Below are positions 29,927-39,170 of a stretch of DNA of 64,000 nt, in pieces. The notes beneath the pieces are model-generated. The model was not told where the DNA came from. It saw only the letters and a list, made by a program, of their open reading frames with translations, and did no database searches. A program made the position numbers and the translations under genes. The DNA is from Thermodesulfobacteriota bacterium (lineage in GTDB: Bacteria > Desulfobacterota_D > UBA1144 > Nemesobacterales > UBA2774), in contig JBFMCV010000003.1 of the NCBI GenBank assembly GCA_040754335.1, forward strand, positions 111,356 to 175,355, in the 5' to 3' direction. Within the stretch, counting starts at the first letter, position 1. The number at the start of each line of letters is the position of its first letter.

Positions 29927-32698
29927 ATGGGGATAATAATCAGGGAATCGAAGGACCGAAGAAGGCATGAAAGGGTGCCGGTGAATTTTCATGTCTATTC
30001 CAAAAATTCCGGAAAGATGATCGGGCTCGCAAAAGACCTCTCGCCGAAAGGACTATTCATACATACCGAAGACGAGTACGAGCCGGGAACAAAACTCCTT
30101 CTCGAGTGCGACCTGTCGGGCGCGTTCCCGGTCAAAGCCTACTGTGAAGTAAAGAGGTACGAAACGAACGGTACAGGAGAGCACGGTATCGGGGTCGAAT
30201 TCATAAACATATACGAATCCGATAGGGCGAAACTGGAAAGTTATATCGAGAAGAGCAAACATACTCTCAATTCCGACGACTATTATCTCTCCGACTTCAA
30301 CGACATACCCGACGAAGACCTGTTTAAAAAAGCCGAGGTGTTCTGGCAATACGGCGTGGACATGGCGTCTAAGGGGTATATACGGTACAGAAGACCCCTT
30401 GCCTCGCCCTCCGCGCACAGGGTGATCATCGACGACGATTTCACCGGAAAGAAAAAAGAGATGATCATGATGGGCAGCAACAACTACCTCGGCATCACCG
30501 CGCATCCGAGGGTCATGAAAATAGCCAAGGAGAATATCGACAAATACGGTGCGGGCGCGGGTTCGGTGCCGCTTCTGGCAGGGACGTTCGATATACATAG
30601 GCGGCTCGAGATGAAGCTCGCCGAGCTCAAGGGGGCGGAGGACGCGATAATTTTCCCGAGCGGCTACGTAACCAACCTCGGATGCATACAGGCCCTCGTC
30701 AAGAACGAGGACCTCGCAGTCATAGACAGGCTCGCCCACGCGAGCATCATAGACGGCTGCATGCTGTCCTCTGGGACTTTCAGGACGTTCAAGCATTCGG
30801 ACGTCGACAGCCTCGAGAGCGTATTGAAAAGGAATAAGGACAATTTTAAGGGAAAGATCGTTATCGTCGACGGCGTATACAGCATGGACGGGGACATCGC
30901 GCCTCTGCGACAGATAGCCGAAACGGCGCACAGGTACGGCGCCAAGGTCATGGTGGACGAGGCTCACGCCACGGGGGTCATAGGAGAGAGGGGAAAAGGC
31001 ACTCCGAGTCATTTCAAAATGAAGCCGGGCGAGGTGGATATAGTCATGGGGACGCTCAGCAAATCGCTCGGCGGCATCGGAGGCTTCATCGCCTCGACCA
31101 AAGAGGTGGTGACCTATCTCAGATACTACACGAGGTCGTTCTTCTTCTCGTCGAATTTCCCGCCTTCGGTCGCGGCTTCCGTGCTCGCGGCGATAGAAGT
31201 CATGGAATCCGACAAATCTCTCCATGAAAACCTGTGGAGGAACATCAAGCACATGAAGGAGAGCCTTAAATCCATGGGCTTTAACACCGGACAGACCGAG
31301 TCGGCGATCATCCCTGTAATGATCGGAGACGAGCTGACTCAGAAAAAGATGAACAAGAGGTTCCACGAGGAGGGAATATACGTAAACGCCATTCCCCACC
31401 CCGCCGTGCCCAAGGGTCAGGAGAGGTTCAGGTTCAGCGTCATGGCCACGCACACGCGGGAAGACATCGACAAGACGCTCGAAGTGGTCGAGAAGCTGGG
31501 GAGGGAATTCGGAATAATAGGCAGGCCGGTTTCTCCAGGCGCCCCCGAAAGCGAAAAATACTCGGTGAGAGAAATATCCTCCAGGGAAGATATCGAAAAA
31601 TCGGTCAGGTTCTCATGGAAGGTTTACAAGGACTACCCGGCATGGGTGCCGTACTTCCTGATAAAAGACCACGTCAAGCTCATTTCGAACGATTATTTCT
31701 ACTTCAGAAAGGTTTACGGCAAGAGGTTCGTCGTCGAGGAGAACGGGGAGATAGTAGGCACGGTAAGCGCGTTCATTGACCACTACTATAACCGCTATCA
31801 CGATACGAACGCCGGGTTCCTCGGTTTCTTCGAAGCCCTCCCGGATAAGGAAGAGGCGGTCGGGCTTATGCTGGCGAGAGCCGAGGAGTTTCTTGCAAGT
31901 GAAGGGTGCAGGGAGGTGCTCGGACCCGTGAACGGTATCTTCGGGCTTTTCGGCGGGGGGCTGCTCTCGAGCAACTACGGGAAGATACCTTCGTTCCTCC
32001 AGGTCTACACGCAGCCCTACTACCACGAATATTTCACCGGAGCCGGGTTCGGGCCTGTCAAAAAATTGCTCCACTACACGATAGACCTGAAATCCCCGGA
32101 TAACGTCAAGGCGATAATGAAATACTCACGGGAGTTGGCCCTCCCGGATATTAAGATAAGGCAGATGAACAAGTCCGACTGGGAGAACGAGGTCAGGAGC
32201 GTGGTCAGGATATTCAACAATTCTCTCGCCCAGCTCTGGGGAAACGTCCCGTTCGATCCCGATGAATTCATGGAGATCGCGGACGAGTTCAAGAGCCTTA
32301 TCGCTCCCGAATACTGGCTCATAGCGGAGTCGGGAGGGGAAGCGGTGGGCTTCATAGGCGGGTTCCCGCAGTACGCATCGGTGTTCAGGGGCCTCGACGG
32401 GGAACTCAGGCCCCACAAGCTGGTTACGCTGCCTCTCAAGCTGAGAGGAATAAAGGAAGGCGTTTTAATGATCATGGGACTCCTCGACGAGTACAAGGGA
32501 AAGAGGATAGGCTCGGTCCTCCTAAGCAGGGTCTGCGAGGCGATGATCGGGAACGGCTATGAAAAAGTGGCGGGCACGTGGGTCCTCGAGGACAACCTGG
32601 GCTCGCGGCGCATAGTGGAGAGCCTGGGCGGAAAGGTCGACCTCCACTGGGAGATGTATTCGAAAACCCCGGCGATAAGCGAACAGGCAAATGACTGA
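29927..32698 (+). CDS. PilZ - alpha-oxoamine synthase - GNAT fusion protein
   Basis: This 923-residue protein joins three parts. Residues 5-110 form a PilZ domain with both c-di-GMP motifs, RRHER (12-16) and DLSPKG (37-42). Residues 135-535 form a PLP-dependent alpha-oxoamine synthase related to serine palmitoyltransferase, AONS and CqsA/LqsA: MGSNNYLG (182-189), VDEAH (343-347) and the likely Schiff-base Lys379 in GTLSKS. Residues 550-905 form a two-part GNAT-like acyltransferase with FLGFFEA and GPVNGIFGLF, of the kind to which I believe bacterial ceramide synthases belong. It may make an amino-ketone, or acylate it, for a sphingoid-like lipid or signal, under c-di-GMP control. The start has GAGGGGG upstream and follows a c-di-GMP riboswitch. 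The kinase gene overlaps its end by eight bases. Confidence 0.9.
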   Translation: MGIIIRESKDRRRHERVPVNFHVYSKNSGKMIGLAKDLSPKGLFIHTEDEYEPGTKLLLECDLSGAFPVKAYCEVKRYETNGTGEHGIGVEFINIYESDRAKLESYIEKSKHTLNSDDYYLSDFNDIPDEDLFKKAEVFWQYGVDMASKGYIRYRRPLASPSAHRVIIDDDFTGKKKEMIMMGSNNYLGITAHPRVMKIAKENIDKYGAGAGSVPLLAGTFDIHRRLEMKLAELKGAEDAIIFPSGYVTNLGCIQALVKNEDLAVIDRLAHASIIDGCMLSSGTFRTFKHSDVDSLESVLKRNKDNFKGKIVIVDGVYSMDGDIAPLRQIAETAHRYGAKVMVDEAHATGVIGERGKGTPSHFKMKPGEVDIVMGTLSKSLGGIGGFIASTKEVVTYLRYYTRSFFFSSNFPPSVAASVLAAIEVMESDKSLHENLWRNIKHMKESLKSMGFNTGQTESAIIPVMIGDELTQKKMNKRFHEEGIYVNAIPHPAVPKGQERFRFSVMATHTREDIDKTLEVVEKLGREFGIIGRPVSPGAPESEKYSVREISSREDIEKSVRFSWKVYKDYPAWVPYFLIKDHVKLISNDYFYFRKVYGKRFVVEENGEIVGTVSAFIDHYYNRYHDTNAGFLGFFEALPDKEEAVGLMLARAEEFLASEGCREVLGPVNGIFGLFGGGLLSSNYGKIPSFLQVYTQPYYHEYFTGAGFGPVKKLLHYTIDLKSPDNVKAIMKYSRELALPDIKIRQMNKSDWENEVRSVVRIFNNSLAQLWGNVPFDPDEFMEIADEFKSLIAPEYWLIAESGGEAVGFIGGFPQYASVFRGLDGELRPHKLVTLPLKLRGIKEGVLMIMGLLDEYKGKRIGSVLLSRVCEAMIGNGYEKVAGTWVLEDNLGSRRIVESLGGKVDLHWEMYSKTPAISEQAND

Positions 32699-35264
32699 CA
32701 GACACTACTCCATGTCGGAAGGGAACGGAACGAACATCCAGAAATCGGTATTCAGCATAGTTGCGTTCGTTCTGCTGCTCTTCTGCATAGGGAACCTACT
32801 CCTGGGATTGAACAGGGTGAACAAGCCCTACCCGGGATTTTTCTTCTACAGGAACCTCGTCGTAACCGACATATCGCCCAAGACGATCAACGGAGAGACG
32901 CTCAAGAGGTTCAAGGACAAGATCAGGGAAGTAAACGGCATTGCTGTAAGGACGCCCGAGGAAGTCTTCAGCATTACAGACACATACCCTGTAGGCACCG
33001 GCGTCGAATACACGATAGAAAGAAACAGCGGCACGTTCAGGGTCACGATACCGATCGAGAAACTGACGCTCAAGGAAATGCTCCTCATGTTCGGGATCAT
33101 ATACGTGATAGGCGTCGTGTTCCTCATCATCGGGGTCATGGTCCTTCAGATGAAGCCCGGTCTTAAGGCGAGCAAGGCGTTTTTCCTCTTTTGCGCATCT
33201 ATATGCGTCTGGTTCGTCGGGTCTTTCGACGCGCAGGCCGTCTATCTATTCGACCAGCTGAGCTTCTTTGCCTGGATATTCTGCCCGCTGTTCGGAATAT
33301 ACCTGATGTTTATTTTCCCCTCCGACACCAAGTTGAGGGGAATGACCCACAACCTGGTCTCGATACTGTTTCTGTTTATTTCCGCCATGCTCTTCGTGCT
33401 CCAGTTCATCTTCTTCCACAGGTATGAAGTATGGAAATACATCAATACCGCGAGCTGGATCTACGTGGTCCTGAGCACCATGATATTCCCCATCTCCTCG
33501 TTCGTGACCTACATGAATCCTGCGTCTGCGCTGGAGAAGCAGCGAGCGCAGATAATACTGCTCGGCTGCGTTTTCGGCCTGCTCGCCCCGGCTTCGGTCG
33601 TAGCCTGCATCACGGTCTTTAAAATAAGCCTGCCCTACAACCTGATGGCGCTGCCCGTGATAATATTCCCGGTTTCTATCGCCTACGCCATAGTAAAGCA
33701 CAAGCTCTTCGACATTGACGTCATCATCGAAAAGGCCCTCACGTACGGCCTCCTCACGGGAGCCGTTGGCGGAATATTCGCACTCACCGTGCTCGGGTTC
33801 AACGTCGCATTCGCGAAGTACGGCGGCTGGAAGAACCCCGCTTTCTTCGTGATCCTGAGCGGATTCCTCGTCATAGCGCTCAACCCGCTCAAAAACCGTA
33901 TACAGGACCTTGTGGACCTGACGTTTTTCAGGAAGAAATACGACTACAGGGGGACAGTGGAGGAAGTGAGCTACGCCATGACCTCGCTCCTCAGCCTCGA
34001 GAAGATAATCGACAAGATCATCGAAATCGTGGAGAGCACGATGTTCTCGAGCCCGGTTTCGGTATTCATATACAACCAGGACCTCGGCTCTTACGAGCGG
34101 TATTTTAAAGACGGCGAGGTCAGGAGCTCGCCCGACGCGGCGCTCGAAGAAGACAACGTCCTCATTCAGCAGCTCAATTTCCACGGGAGCGAGATATTCA
34201 AGGAAGACCTCATAGCGGACGAGAGGTACATTCACAACTCTCAAAAGCTAATGCTCGAGTTCGAGAGGTTCAGCGCGTCGCTCATAATTCCGCTCTTTTT
34301 CAAAAAGCAGCTCATCGGGTTCATAGCGCTCGGGGAGAAGAAGTCGGGGCTTTCGTATACCTCGCGCGACGTGAAGCTGCTCAAGCTGCTCGCTAACCAG
34401 AGCGCGATAGCGATCGAGAACGCGCTTGCTTTCAAGCTCGTCGAGGACTACGCGAAGAAGCTCGAAAAAACGAACAAGGAGCTCAAGGACACCCAGGCGC
34501 AGCTCGTGCACGCCGAAAAGATGTCCGCGATCGGGCAGCTCGCTGCGGGTGTCGCCCACGAGATAAGGAACCCGCTCAACATCATCGAAGGCGCAAGGTA
34601 CTACATATCCACATATATGATGGACAAGGAAAACACGGAGGTCGTCGGAGAATATCTCGATTATATAAAGCACGAGATCGACAGGACGAACCGACTGATA
34701 GACAGCCTGCTCAAGTTCTCGAAAGCCGAGCCGCCGTATTTCGAGAGGGTGAACATAAACAGCGTGATCGAGAACGTAGTCATCCTCGTACGGAAGCAGC
34801 TCTCTGACAACAGGATAAATCTCACGCTCAAGCTCGACGGGAACCTGCCGCAGATAATGGCCGATCCGAACCAGCTCTGGCAGGTATTCATCAATATCAT
34901 ATTGAATGCCGTTCAGGCGATGCCGAAGGGCGGGGATTTCACTATTGAGACCACGACCAGCTGGGACGAATTCGCGAGCGGGAACTCGAACCACGTCTAC
35001 ATACACTTCAGGGACACGGGCGTGGGGATAGACAGGGAAGACATAACGAAGATATTCGACCCGTTCTTCACGAAAAAGGATATGGGGACCGGGCTCGGTC
35101 TCTCGATAGCGTATAAGATAATCGAAAAGCACAAAGGCAGGATAATAGTGGAAAGCGAAAAGGGCGTCGGTACGACGTTCACGATTGAACTTCCATCAAA
35201 TAACCATAATATTACTGCGGGAGAGGCAGATGAACAACTCGAAGAAACGGGTGCTGGTAGTTGA
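32691..35264 (+). CDS. Membrane sensor histidine kinase with PDZ-like and GAF domains
   Basis: The 857-residue kinase begins with a membrane helix (17-40). A PDZ-like periplasmic segment follows (about 58-123, VNGIAVRTPEEVF), then about seven more helices (131-400) and a cytoplasmic GAF domain (about 420-585). The transmitter has phospho-acceptor His623 in VAHEIRNPLN and an ATPase domain (DTGVGID, MGTGLGLS). The start overlaps the stop of the fusion gene (ATGACTGA), so the two are translationally coupled; Met8 is an alternative start. The cue is unknown, perhaps a lipid or ketone made by the upstream enzyme. The REC domain of the next protein is the likely partner. Confidence 0.92.
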   Translation: MTDRHYSMSEGNGTNIQKSVFSIVAFVLLLFCIGNLLLGLNRVNKPYPGFFFYRNLVVTDISPKTINGETLKRFKDKIREVNGIAVRTPEEVFSITDTYPVGTGVEYTIERNSGTFRVTIPIEKLTLKEMLLMFGIIYVIGVVFLIIGVMVLQMKPGLKASKAFFLFCASICVWFVGSFDAQAVYLFDQLSFFAWIFCPLFGIYLMFIFPSDTKLRGMTHNLVSILFLFISAMLFVLQFIFFHRYEVWKYINTASWIYVVLSTMIFPISSFVTYMNPASALEKQRAQIILLGCVFGLLAPASVVACITVFKISLPYNLMALPVIIFPVSIAYAIVKHKLFDIDVIIEKALTYGLLTGAVGGIFALTVLGFNVAFAKYGGWKNPAFFVILSGFLVIALNPLKNRIQDLVDLTFFRKKYDYRGTVEEVSYAMTSLLSLEKIIDKIIEIVESTMFSSPVSVFIYNQDLGSYERYFKDGEVRSSPDAALEEDNVLIQQLNFHGSEIFKEDLIADERYIHNSQKLMLEFERFSASLIIPLFFKKQLIGFIALGEKKSGLSYTSRDVKLLKLLANQSAIAIENALAFKLVEDYAKKLEKTNKELKDTQAQLVHAEKMSAIGQLAAGVAHEIRNPLNIIEGARYYISTYMMDKENTEVVGEYLDYIKHEIDRTNRLIDSLLKFSKAEPPYFERVNINSVIENVVILVRKQLSDNRINLTLKLDGNLPQIMADPNQLWQVFINIILNAVQAMPKGGDFTIETTTSWDEFASGNSNHVYIHFRDTGVGIDREDITKIFDPFFTKKDMGTGLGLSIAYKIIEKHKGRIIVESEKGVGTTFTIELPSNNHNITAGEADEQLEETGAGS

Positions 35265-37146
35265 CGACGAGCAGCTCATATTAAAGATCATATCCGACAT
35301 ACTGACCAAGGAAGGTTACGAAGTCGTAATCGCCAACAACTGCGAGAAGGCGGCCGATTACCTGAGGTCATCGAACTTTAACGTCGTGCTCTCGGACATA
35401 AAAATGCCAGTTAAGAGCGGCATCGACCTCCTCGAGGAAATCAAGAAGAAAGACCCGAACATTCCGGTAATACTGATGACGGGATTCGCCTCGCTTGAAA
35501 CAGCCGTAGAGGCGGTCCAGAACGGAGCCTTCGACTACCTGATCAAGCCGCTCGATTACGGGAAGCTGAGGAGCGTCATCGAGCACGCCGCCGACAGGTA
35601 CGAGCTCTACAGGGAGAACACCCGTCTCCTCAGCGATCTCAAGGAGCTGAACACCAATCTCGAACTGAAGGTCCAGGAAAGGAACAGACAGCTCGAGAAC
35701 ACGCTCAACAGCACGATCGAGAGCATCATAACGACCGACAGGGACCTCGTCATAGAAACCACGAACCCGAAGACCTCCGAGATATTCGGCAGGAACTGTG
35801 TGGGTGAAAAACTGAGCTCGTTATTCCAGGGAATCAATTTCGACACCATAGTACCCAAAATATTGAGCGACCCGGCGTACTCGACGAAACACGAAGTGAG
35901 ACACGACAGCAAGTTCCTCGAAGTGACGCTCTCGCCGCTTATAGACTTCGAGACTAGGGAGATTTTCGGCGTGATAGCAGCGACTGAGGATATAACCGAG
36001 AAGAAGAAGCTCGAAGCGCAGCTCATACACTCGGCCAAGATGTCGGGCGTGGGGCAGCTCGCGGCCGGGGTCGCGCACGAATTCAACAACATCCTCTCGG
36101 GAATCATAGGGTACACGAGCCTCGCGCTCACGCGGCAGGACCTCGACAGCGTCAGGAAAGACCTCAAGGTCATAGAGAAAGCCTCCGACAGGGCCGTCGA
36201 GATAGTGAACAAGCTCCTCTCCTTCTCGAGACAGAAGGGAGAGAAGTTCCAGGTCGCCCAGATAGAGAGCATCATAGACGACGCGCTGGGGCTCGTGGAG
36301 CACACGTTCGAGACGGAAGGAATAAGGATACTGAGGAGCTACGAGAAGGTCCCGGCCATAAGGATGAACCTGGGAGAGATACAGCAGGTGTTCCTCAACC
36401 TCGCCATAAACTCGAAACACGCCATGCCCAATGGCGGCGCTATAGCCATAAGCACGAAGCTCGCAGGGAATTACGTTAGGATAGACTTTTCGGATACGGG
36501 CGTTGGCATTCCGCCCGAGAACCTGCCCAGGATATTCGAGCCCTTCTTCACCACGAAGCTGAGCGAAGGCGCAAAAACGGGAACCGGCCTCGGCCTCTCC
36601 GTCATATACGCGATCATCGAGAGGCACGGCGGGCGGATCGAAGTCTCGAGCGAGGTCAACAAAGGGACTACCTTCACGATCCACCTCCCGAATATCCAGA
36701 CCGTCGCGAAAGCCCCGGAACCGGAGCAGGCGAAGAAGAGCCAGAACGGCAAGGTAATCGAGCTCAGGAGAAAGGGGAACGTGCTGATAATCGACGACGA
36801 GGAGTTCATAAGGGACATAGTGAGCGAATGCCTTTCGAGCACCGGGCACAACGTAATGACCGCCGAGAGCGCGGAGGAAGCGATAGAGCTTATAAAAAAG
36901 AACCATTTCGACATCACGTTCCTCGACTTCTCCCTGCCTAATAAAAACGGCCTCGATCTTCTGAGAGAGATAAAGCTCATCGACCCCAGCTCGACCGTGG
37001 TCATCATAAGCTCAAGGCCCGGAGAGCAGCTCCCGGACGAGCTCTCGGACGAAGGCGCTTACAACATCATAAAGAAACCTTTCTCCGTGGACCAGATACA
37101 AAACGCAGTATCCAGGGTGCTTGGAGCGGAGGCCGTGAGCAGATAA
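35230..37146 (+). CDS. Hybrid regulator REC-PAS-HisKA-HATPase-REC
   Basis: The start is ATG 35230, preceded by GGGAGAGG, which overlaps the previous gene by 35 bases; the longer upstream frame is not used. The 638 residues comprise a first receiver (acceptor Asp56, Lys106), a coiled linker (about 125-160), a PAS domain (about 162-255), a kinase core with His283 in VAHEFNNILSG, an ATPase domain (DTGVGIPPEN, GTGLGLS), and a second receiver with Asp566. No DNA-binding output domain exists, so the signal probably passes on to another regulator or stays in a relay with the upstream kinase. Confidence 0.92.
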   Translation: MNNSKKRVLVVDDEQLILKIISDILTKEGYEVVIANNCEKAADYLRSSNFNVVLSDIKMPVKSGIDLLEEIKKKDPNIPVILMTGFASLETAVEAVQNGAFDYLIKPLDYGKLRSVIEHAADRYELYRENTRLLSDLKELNTNLELKVQERNRQLENTLNSTIESIITTDRDLVIETTNPKTSEIFGRNCVGEKLSSLFQGINFDTIVPKILSDPAYSTKHEVRHDSKFLEVTLSPLIDFETREIFGVIAATEDITEKKKLEAQLIHSAKMSGVGQLAAGVAHEFNNILSGIIGYTSLALTRQDLDSVRKDLKVIEKASDRAVEIVNKLLSFSRQKGEKFQVAQIESIIDDALGLVEHTFETEGIRILRSYEKVPAIRMNLGEIQQVFLNLAINSKHAMPNGGAIAISTKLAGNYVRIDFSDTGVGIPPENLPRIFEPFFTTKLSEGAKTGTGLGLSVIYAIIERHGGRIEVSSEVNKGTTFTIHLPNIQTVAKAPEPEQAKKSQNGKVIELRRKGNVLIIDDEEFIRDIVSECLSSTGHNVMTAESAEEAIELIKKNHFDITFLDFSLPNKNGLDLLREIKLIDPSSTVVIISSRPGEQLPDELSDEGAYNIIKKPFSVDQIQNAVSRVLGAEAVSR

Positions 37147-37160
37147 AATAACACCCGGAC

Positions 37161-37523
37161 ATGGAAGAGCTTTCCACCCACAGCTTCAGAATCTTCGTCA
37201 ACGAAAAAGAGATTTATTCGGGCAGCCTCGAGGAAGTGCCGGAAAGGTTCAGGGCGCGCATGATACGCGACCTTGCCGAGTGGGCGGACTCTCTCGGCAA
37301 GAGGGGCCTCAACGAGCTCATATACTCCCATCTCGCCTGGTATGAAGAGAAGGGCATGCACTGTGCGGAATGCGGGACTTGGGACACGGGAGGGGGCTCG
37401 GGGGAATGTGCGGAATGCGGGAGCAAGCTCGGGGAGCGGTACATATACGAGCGGGACAAAGGGCTCGATATGATCATTACGTGCGTGGGAATGATATCGA
37501 AAGTGCAGGTTTCAAAAATATAA
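37161..37523 (+). CDS. Small protein with zinc-ribbon-like CxxC pair, 120 aa
   Basis: The N-terminal half is helical and charged. The C-terminal half has two CAEC pairs (Cys68/71 and Cys83/86) separated by a Gly-rich loop, which suggests a zinc-binding knuckle. I do not recognise the family. It follows the hybrid kinase by 14 bases on the same strand and may belong to the same transcript. Function unknown. Confidence 0.7.
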   Translation: MEELSTHSFRIFVNEKEIYSGSLEEVPERFRARMIRDLAEWADSLGKRGLNELIYSHLAWYEEKGMHCAECGTWDTGGGSGECAECGSKLGERYIYERDKGLDMIITCVGMISKVQVSKI

Positions 37524-37542
37524 AAAACTCGAGAGGTCGGAG

Positions 37543-37848
37543 ATGAAGCTAACAGTCAAGGGTCAGATATTTCCAAAGGTCTGGGAGATCGCGGAGAGCG
37601 TAAGGAAGCTGAGGGACGACAGGAAGCCCGTGAACATCGGAGCGGGCACGGTGGGCTTTCCGGTCTACGAAGTGGATCTGCCGGATGACACGAGAAAGGA
37701 GGGTCTTTATTTCGTGACTCCACAGGGGATAAAGCTCTATTTTTACCCGGGCGACCAGTACCAGATAGCATATCTGATCTCGGAGATAGACACCGACCCG
37801 CTGAGGGAGAAGCATTTTAAAGAGGCGGCAAAGAACGCACTGTCTTGA
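37543..37848 (+). CDS. Uncharacterised small protein, 101 aa
   Basis: No family is recognised. The product is soluble, mixed alpha/beta, with short beta strands (VNIGAGTVGFPVYEVDL, GLYFVTPQGIKLYFY) and a C-terminal helix. GAGAGGTCGGAG precedes the ATG. It lies 19 bases after the CxxC-pair gene, in the same direction, so the two may be a pair. Confidence 0.6.
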   Translation: MKLTVKGQIFPKVWEIAESVRKLRDDRKPVNIGAGTVGFPVYEVDLPDDTRKEGLYFVTPQGIKLYFYPGDQYQIAYLISEIDTDPLREKHFKEAAKNALS

Positions 37849-37908
37849 AGCGGTCGCCGGGGCGGAGTACTTTGACTCCCGCGCGGGGTGTATGTATTTT
37901 TAATTCCG

Positions 37909-38829
37909 ATGGATAACCACGAGCGCGCTCACGACATAAAAAACACCAAAGAAAAAAAATCTCTCACGATCGTGCTCGCACTCACCGCCTGCTTCATGGT
38001 GGTGGAGGCCGCCTCCGGGTTCTATACGGGCAGTCTCGCGCTCCTGTCCGACGCGGCGCACATGCTGACCGACGTATTCGCCCTCTCCCTTGCCTATTTC
38101 GCCCTCTGGTTCTCCGTCAAGCCGCCGACCCTCACCAAGACCTACGGATTCTACAGGGCGGAGATACTCGCTGCCCTCATCAACGGAATCCTCCTCTTCG
38201 TGATCTCCGGGGGCATTATCGTAGAAGCGTACGAGAGGTTCAAGGTCCCGCGGGAGGTAAAAAGCCTCGAGATGACCGTCGTCGCAATCACGGGGCTCGT
38301 GTTAAACCTGGGCTCGGCATACGCGCTGTCCAGGTACAGGAGCGCGAATCTGAACATCAGGGGCGCGCTCTACCACGTCATAAGCGACGCGCTCGGCTCG
38401 GCAGGGGCGGTCATCGCGGGCGTGGTGATGCTTCTGACGGGCTGGTACTACGCCGACAGCATTATAAGCGTACTCGTATCGGTACTCATATTGAGGAGCG
38501 CATGGGTCATCCTTAGGGAGTCGGTGCACATACTCCTAGAAGGCACGCCGCGGGGGATGGACCTCAAGGCCGTACAAAACACGCTCTGCTCCCACGAGGG
38601 CGTCCTCAGCGTGCACGACCTCCACGCGTGGACGCTCACACAGGGGTTCGACGCGCTGAGCGCGCACCTCGTCGTGGACGACATGCGGAAGAGCGAAGAG
38701 CTCATAAGCGACATAAAGAGCCAGCTCTCGGGTAAATTCCACATCACCCACGTTACGCTCCAGCTCGAAACGAAGGAGTGCGGGACGGCGAACGGGACGT
38801 GCTACGAGGACTCTGCGGGCGGGAAGTGA
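37909..38829 (+). CDS. Cation diffusion facilitator (CzcD/ZitB-like)
   Basis: CDF pumps export Zn2+, Co2+ or Cd2+ in exchange for protons. The 306-residue protein has the six-helix core with the metal-site motifs HMLTD on helix 2 and HVISD on helix 5, then a C-terminal cytoplasmic domain. Start ATG 37909 is preferred to the upstream GTG, but neither has a convincing ribosome binding site. The N-terminal residues (MDNHERAHDIKNTKEKK) carry two His but no long His-rich tail. The C-terminal end has two Cys (ECGTANGTC). No regulator is adjacent. Confidence 0.93.
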   Translation: MDNHERAHDIKNTKEKKSLTIVLALTACFMVVEAASGFYTGSLALLSDAAHMLTDVFALSLAYFALWFSVKPPTLTKTYGFYRAEILAALINGILLFVISGGIIVEAYERFKVPREVKSLEMTVVAITGLVLNLGSAYALSRYRSANLNIRGALYHVISDALGSAGAVIAGVVMLLTGWYYADSIISVLVSVLILRSAWVILRESVHILLEGTPRGMDLKAVQNTLCSHEGVLSVHDLHAWTLTQGFDALSAHLVVDDMRKSEELISDIKSQLSGKFHITHVTLQLETKECGTANGTCYEDSAGGK

Positions 38830-38943
38830 GCCTTCCTAGCCTCTCTTCTTTTTTTCTCCGAAGTGATATAAAATGAATTATATGAATGTAGTTAACATTT
38901 GGAAAAGGATTGATTCGTAGCTTTTTTCTCATCCGGGGGAGTT

Positions 38944-39069
38944 TTGTATCTATTATTTTATTGTTTTACCGTAGTCAGTTTAGTGCTGTTAGCCGTCGTG
39001 CTAGTGCTACTGAGTTTCAAGAGCGAAGATTTGAATAATTGGAATCAGGAATATAAAAGAACGAAGTAG
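38944..39069 (+). CDS. Possible small single-pass membrane protein, 41 aa
   Basis: This reading frame in an otherwise empty, AT-rich 340-base gap starts at TTG 38944 and encodes one hydrophobic helix (about residues 2-25, containing SLVLLAVVLVLLSF) followed by a charged tail, KSEDLNNWNQEYKRTK. The sequence GGGGGAG lies directly upstream, but only two or three bases separate it from the start, which is tight. Composition and layout fit a real small inner-membrane protein; nothing else supports it and no family is known. The rest of the gap (38830-38943, 39070-39170) shows nothing I can name. Confidence 0.4.
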   Translation: MYLLFYCFTVVSLVLLAVVLVLLSFKSEDLNNWNQEYKRTK

Positions 39070-39170
39070 CCTCAATTTCTTTATTTCCGTCTTGAAATGG
39101 ATTTGCAGCATGGATTAAACGTGTGCAGGTGAAAGTGAATCTGGTGATCGGCCACACGGTTTTTGAATAG

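Noticed and set aside
30053-31453. A 466-codon frame antisense to the PilZ fusion gene
   Set aside because: The + strand encodes an unmistakable PilZ and PLP enzyme; the antisense product resembles nothing and is Arg/Val/Leu-rich.
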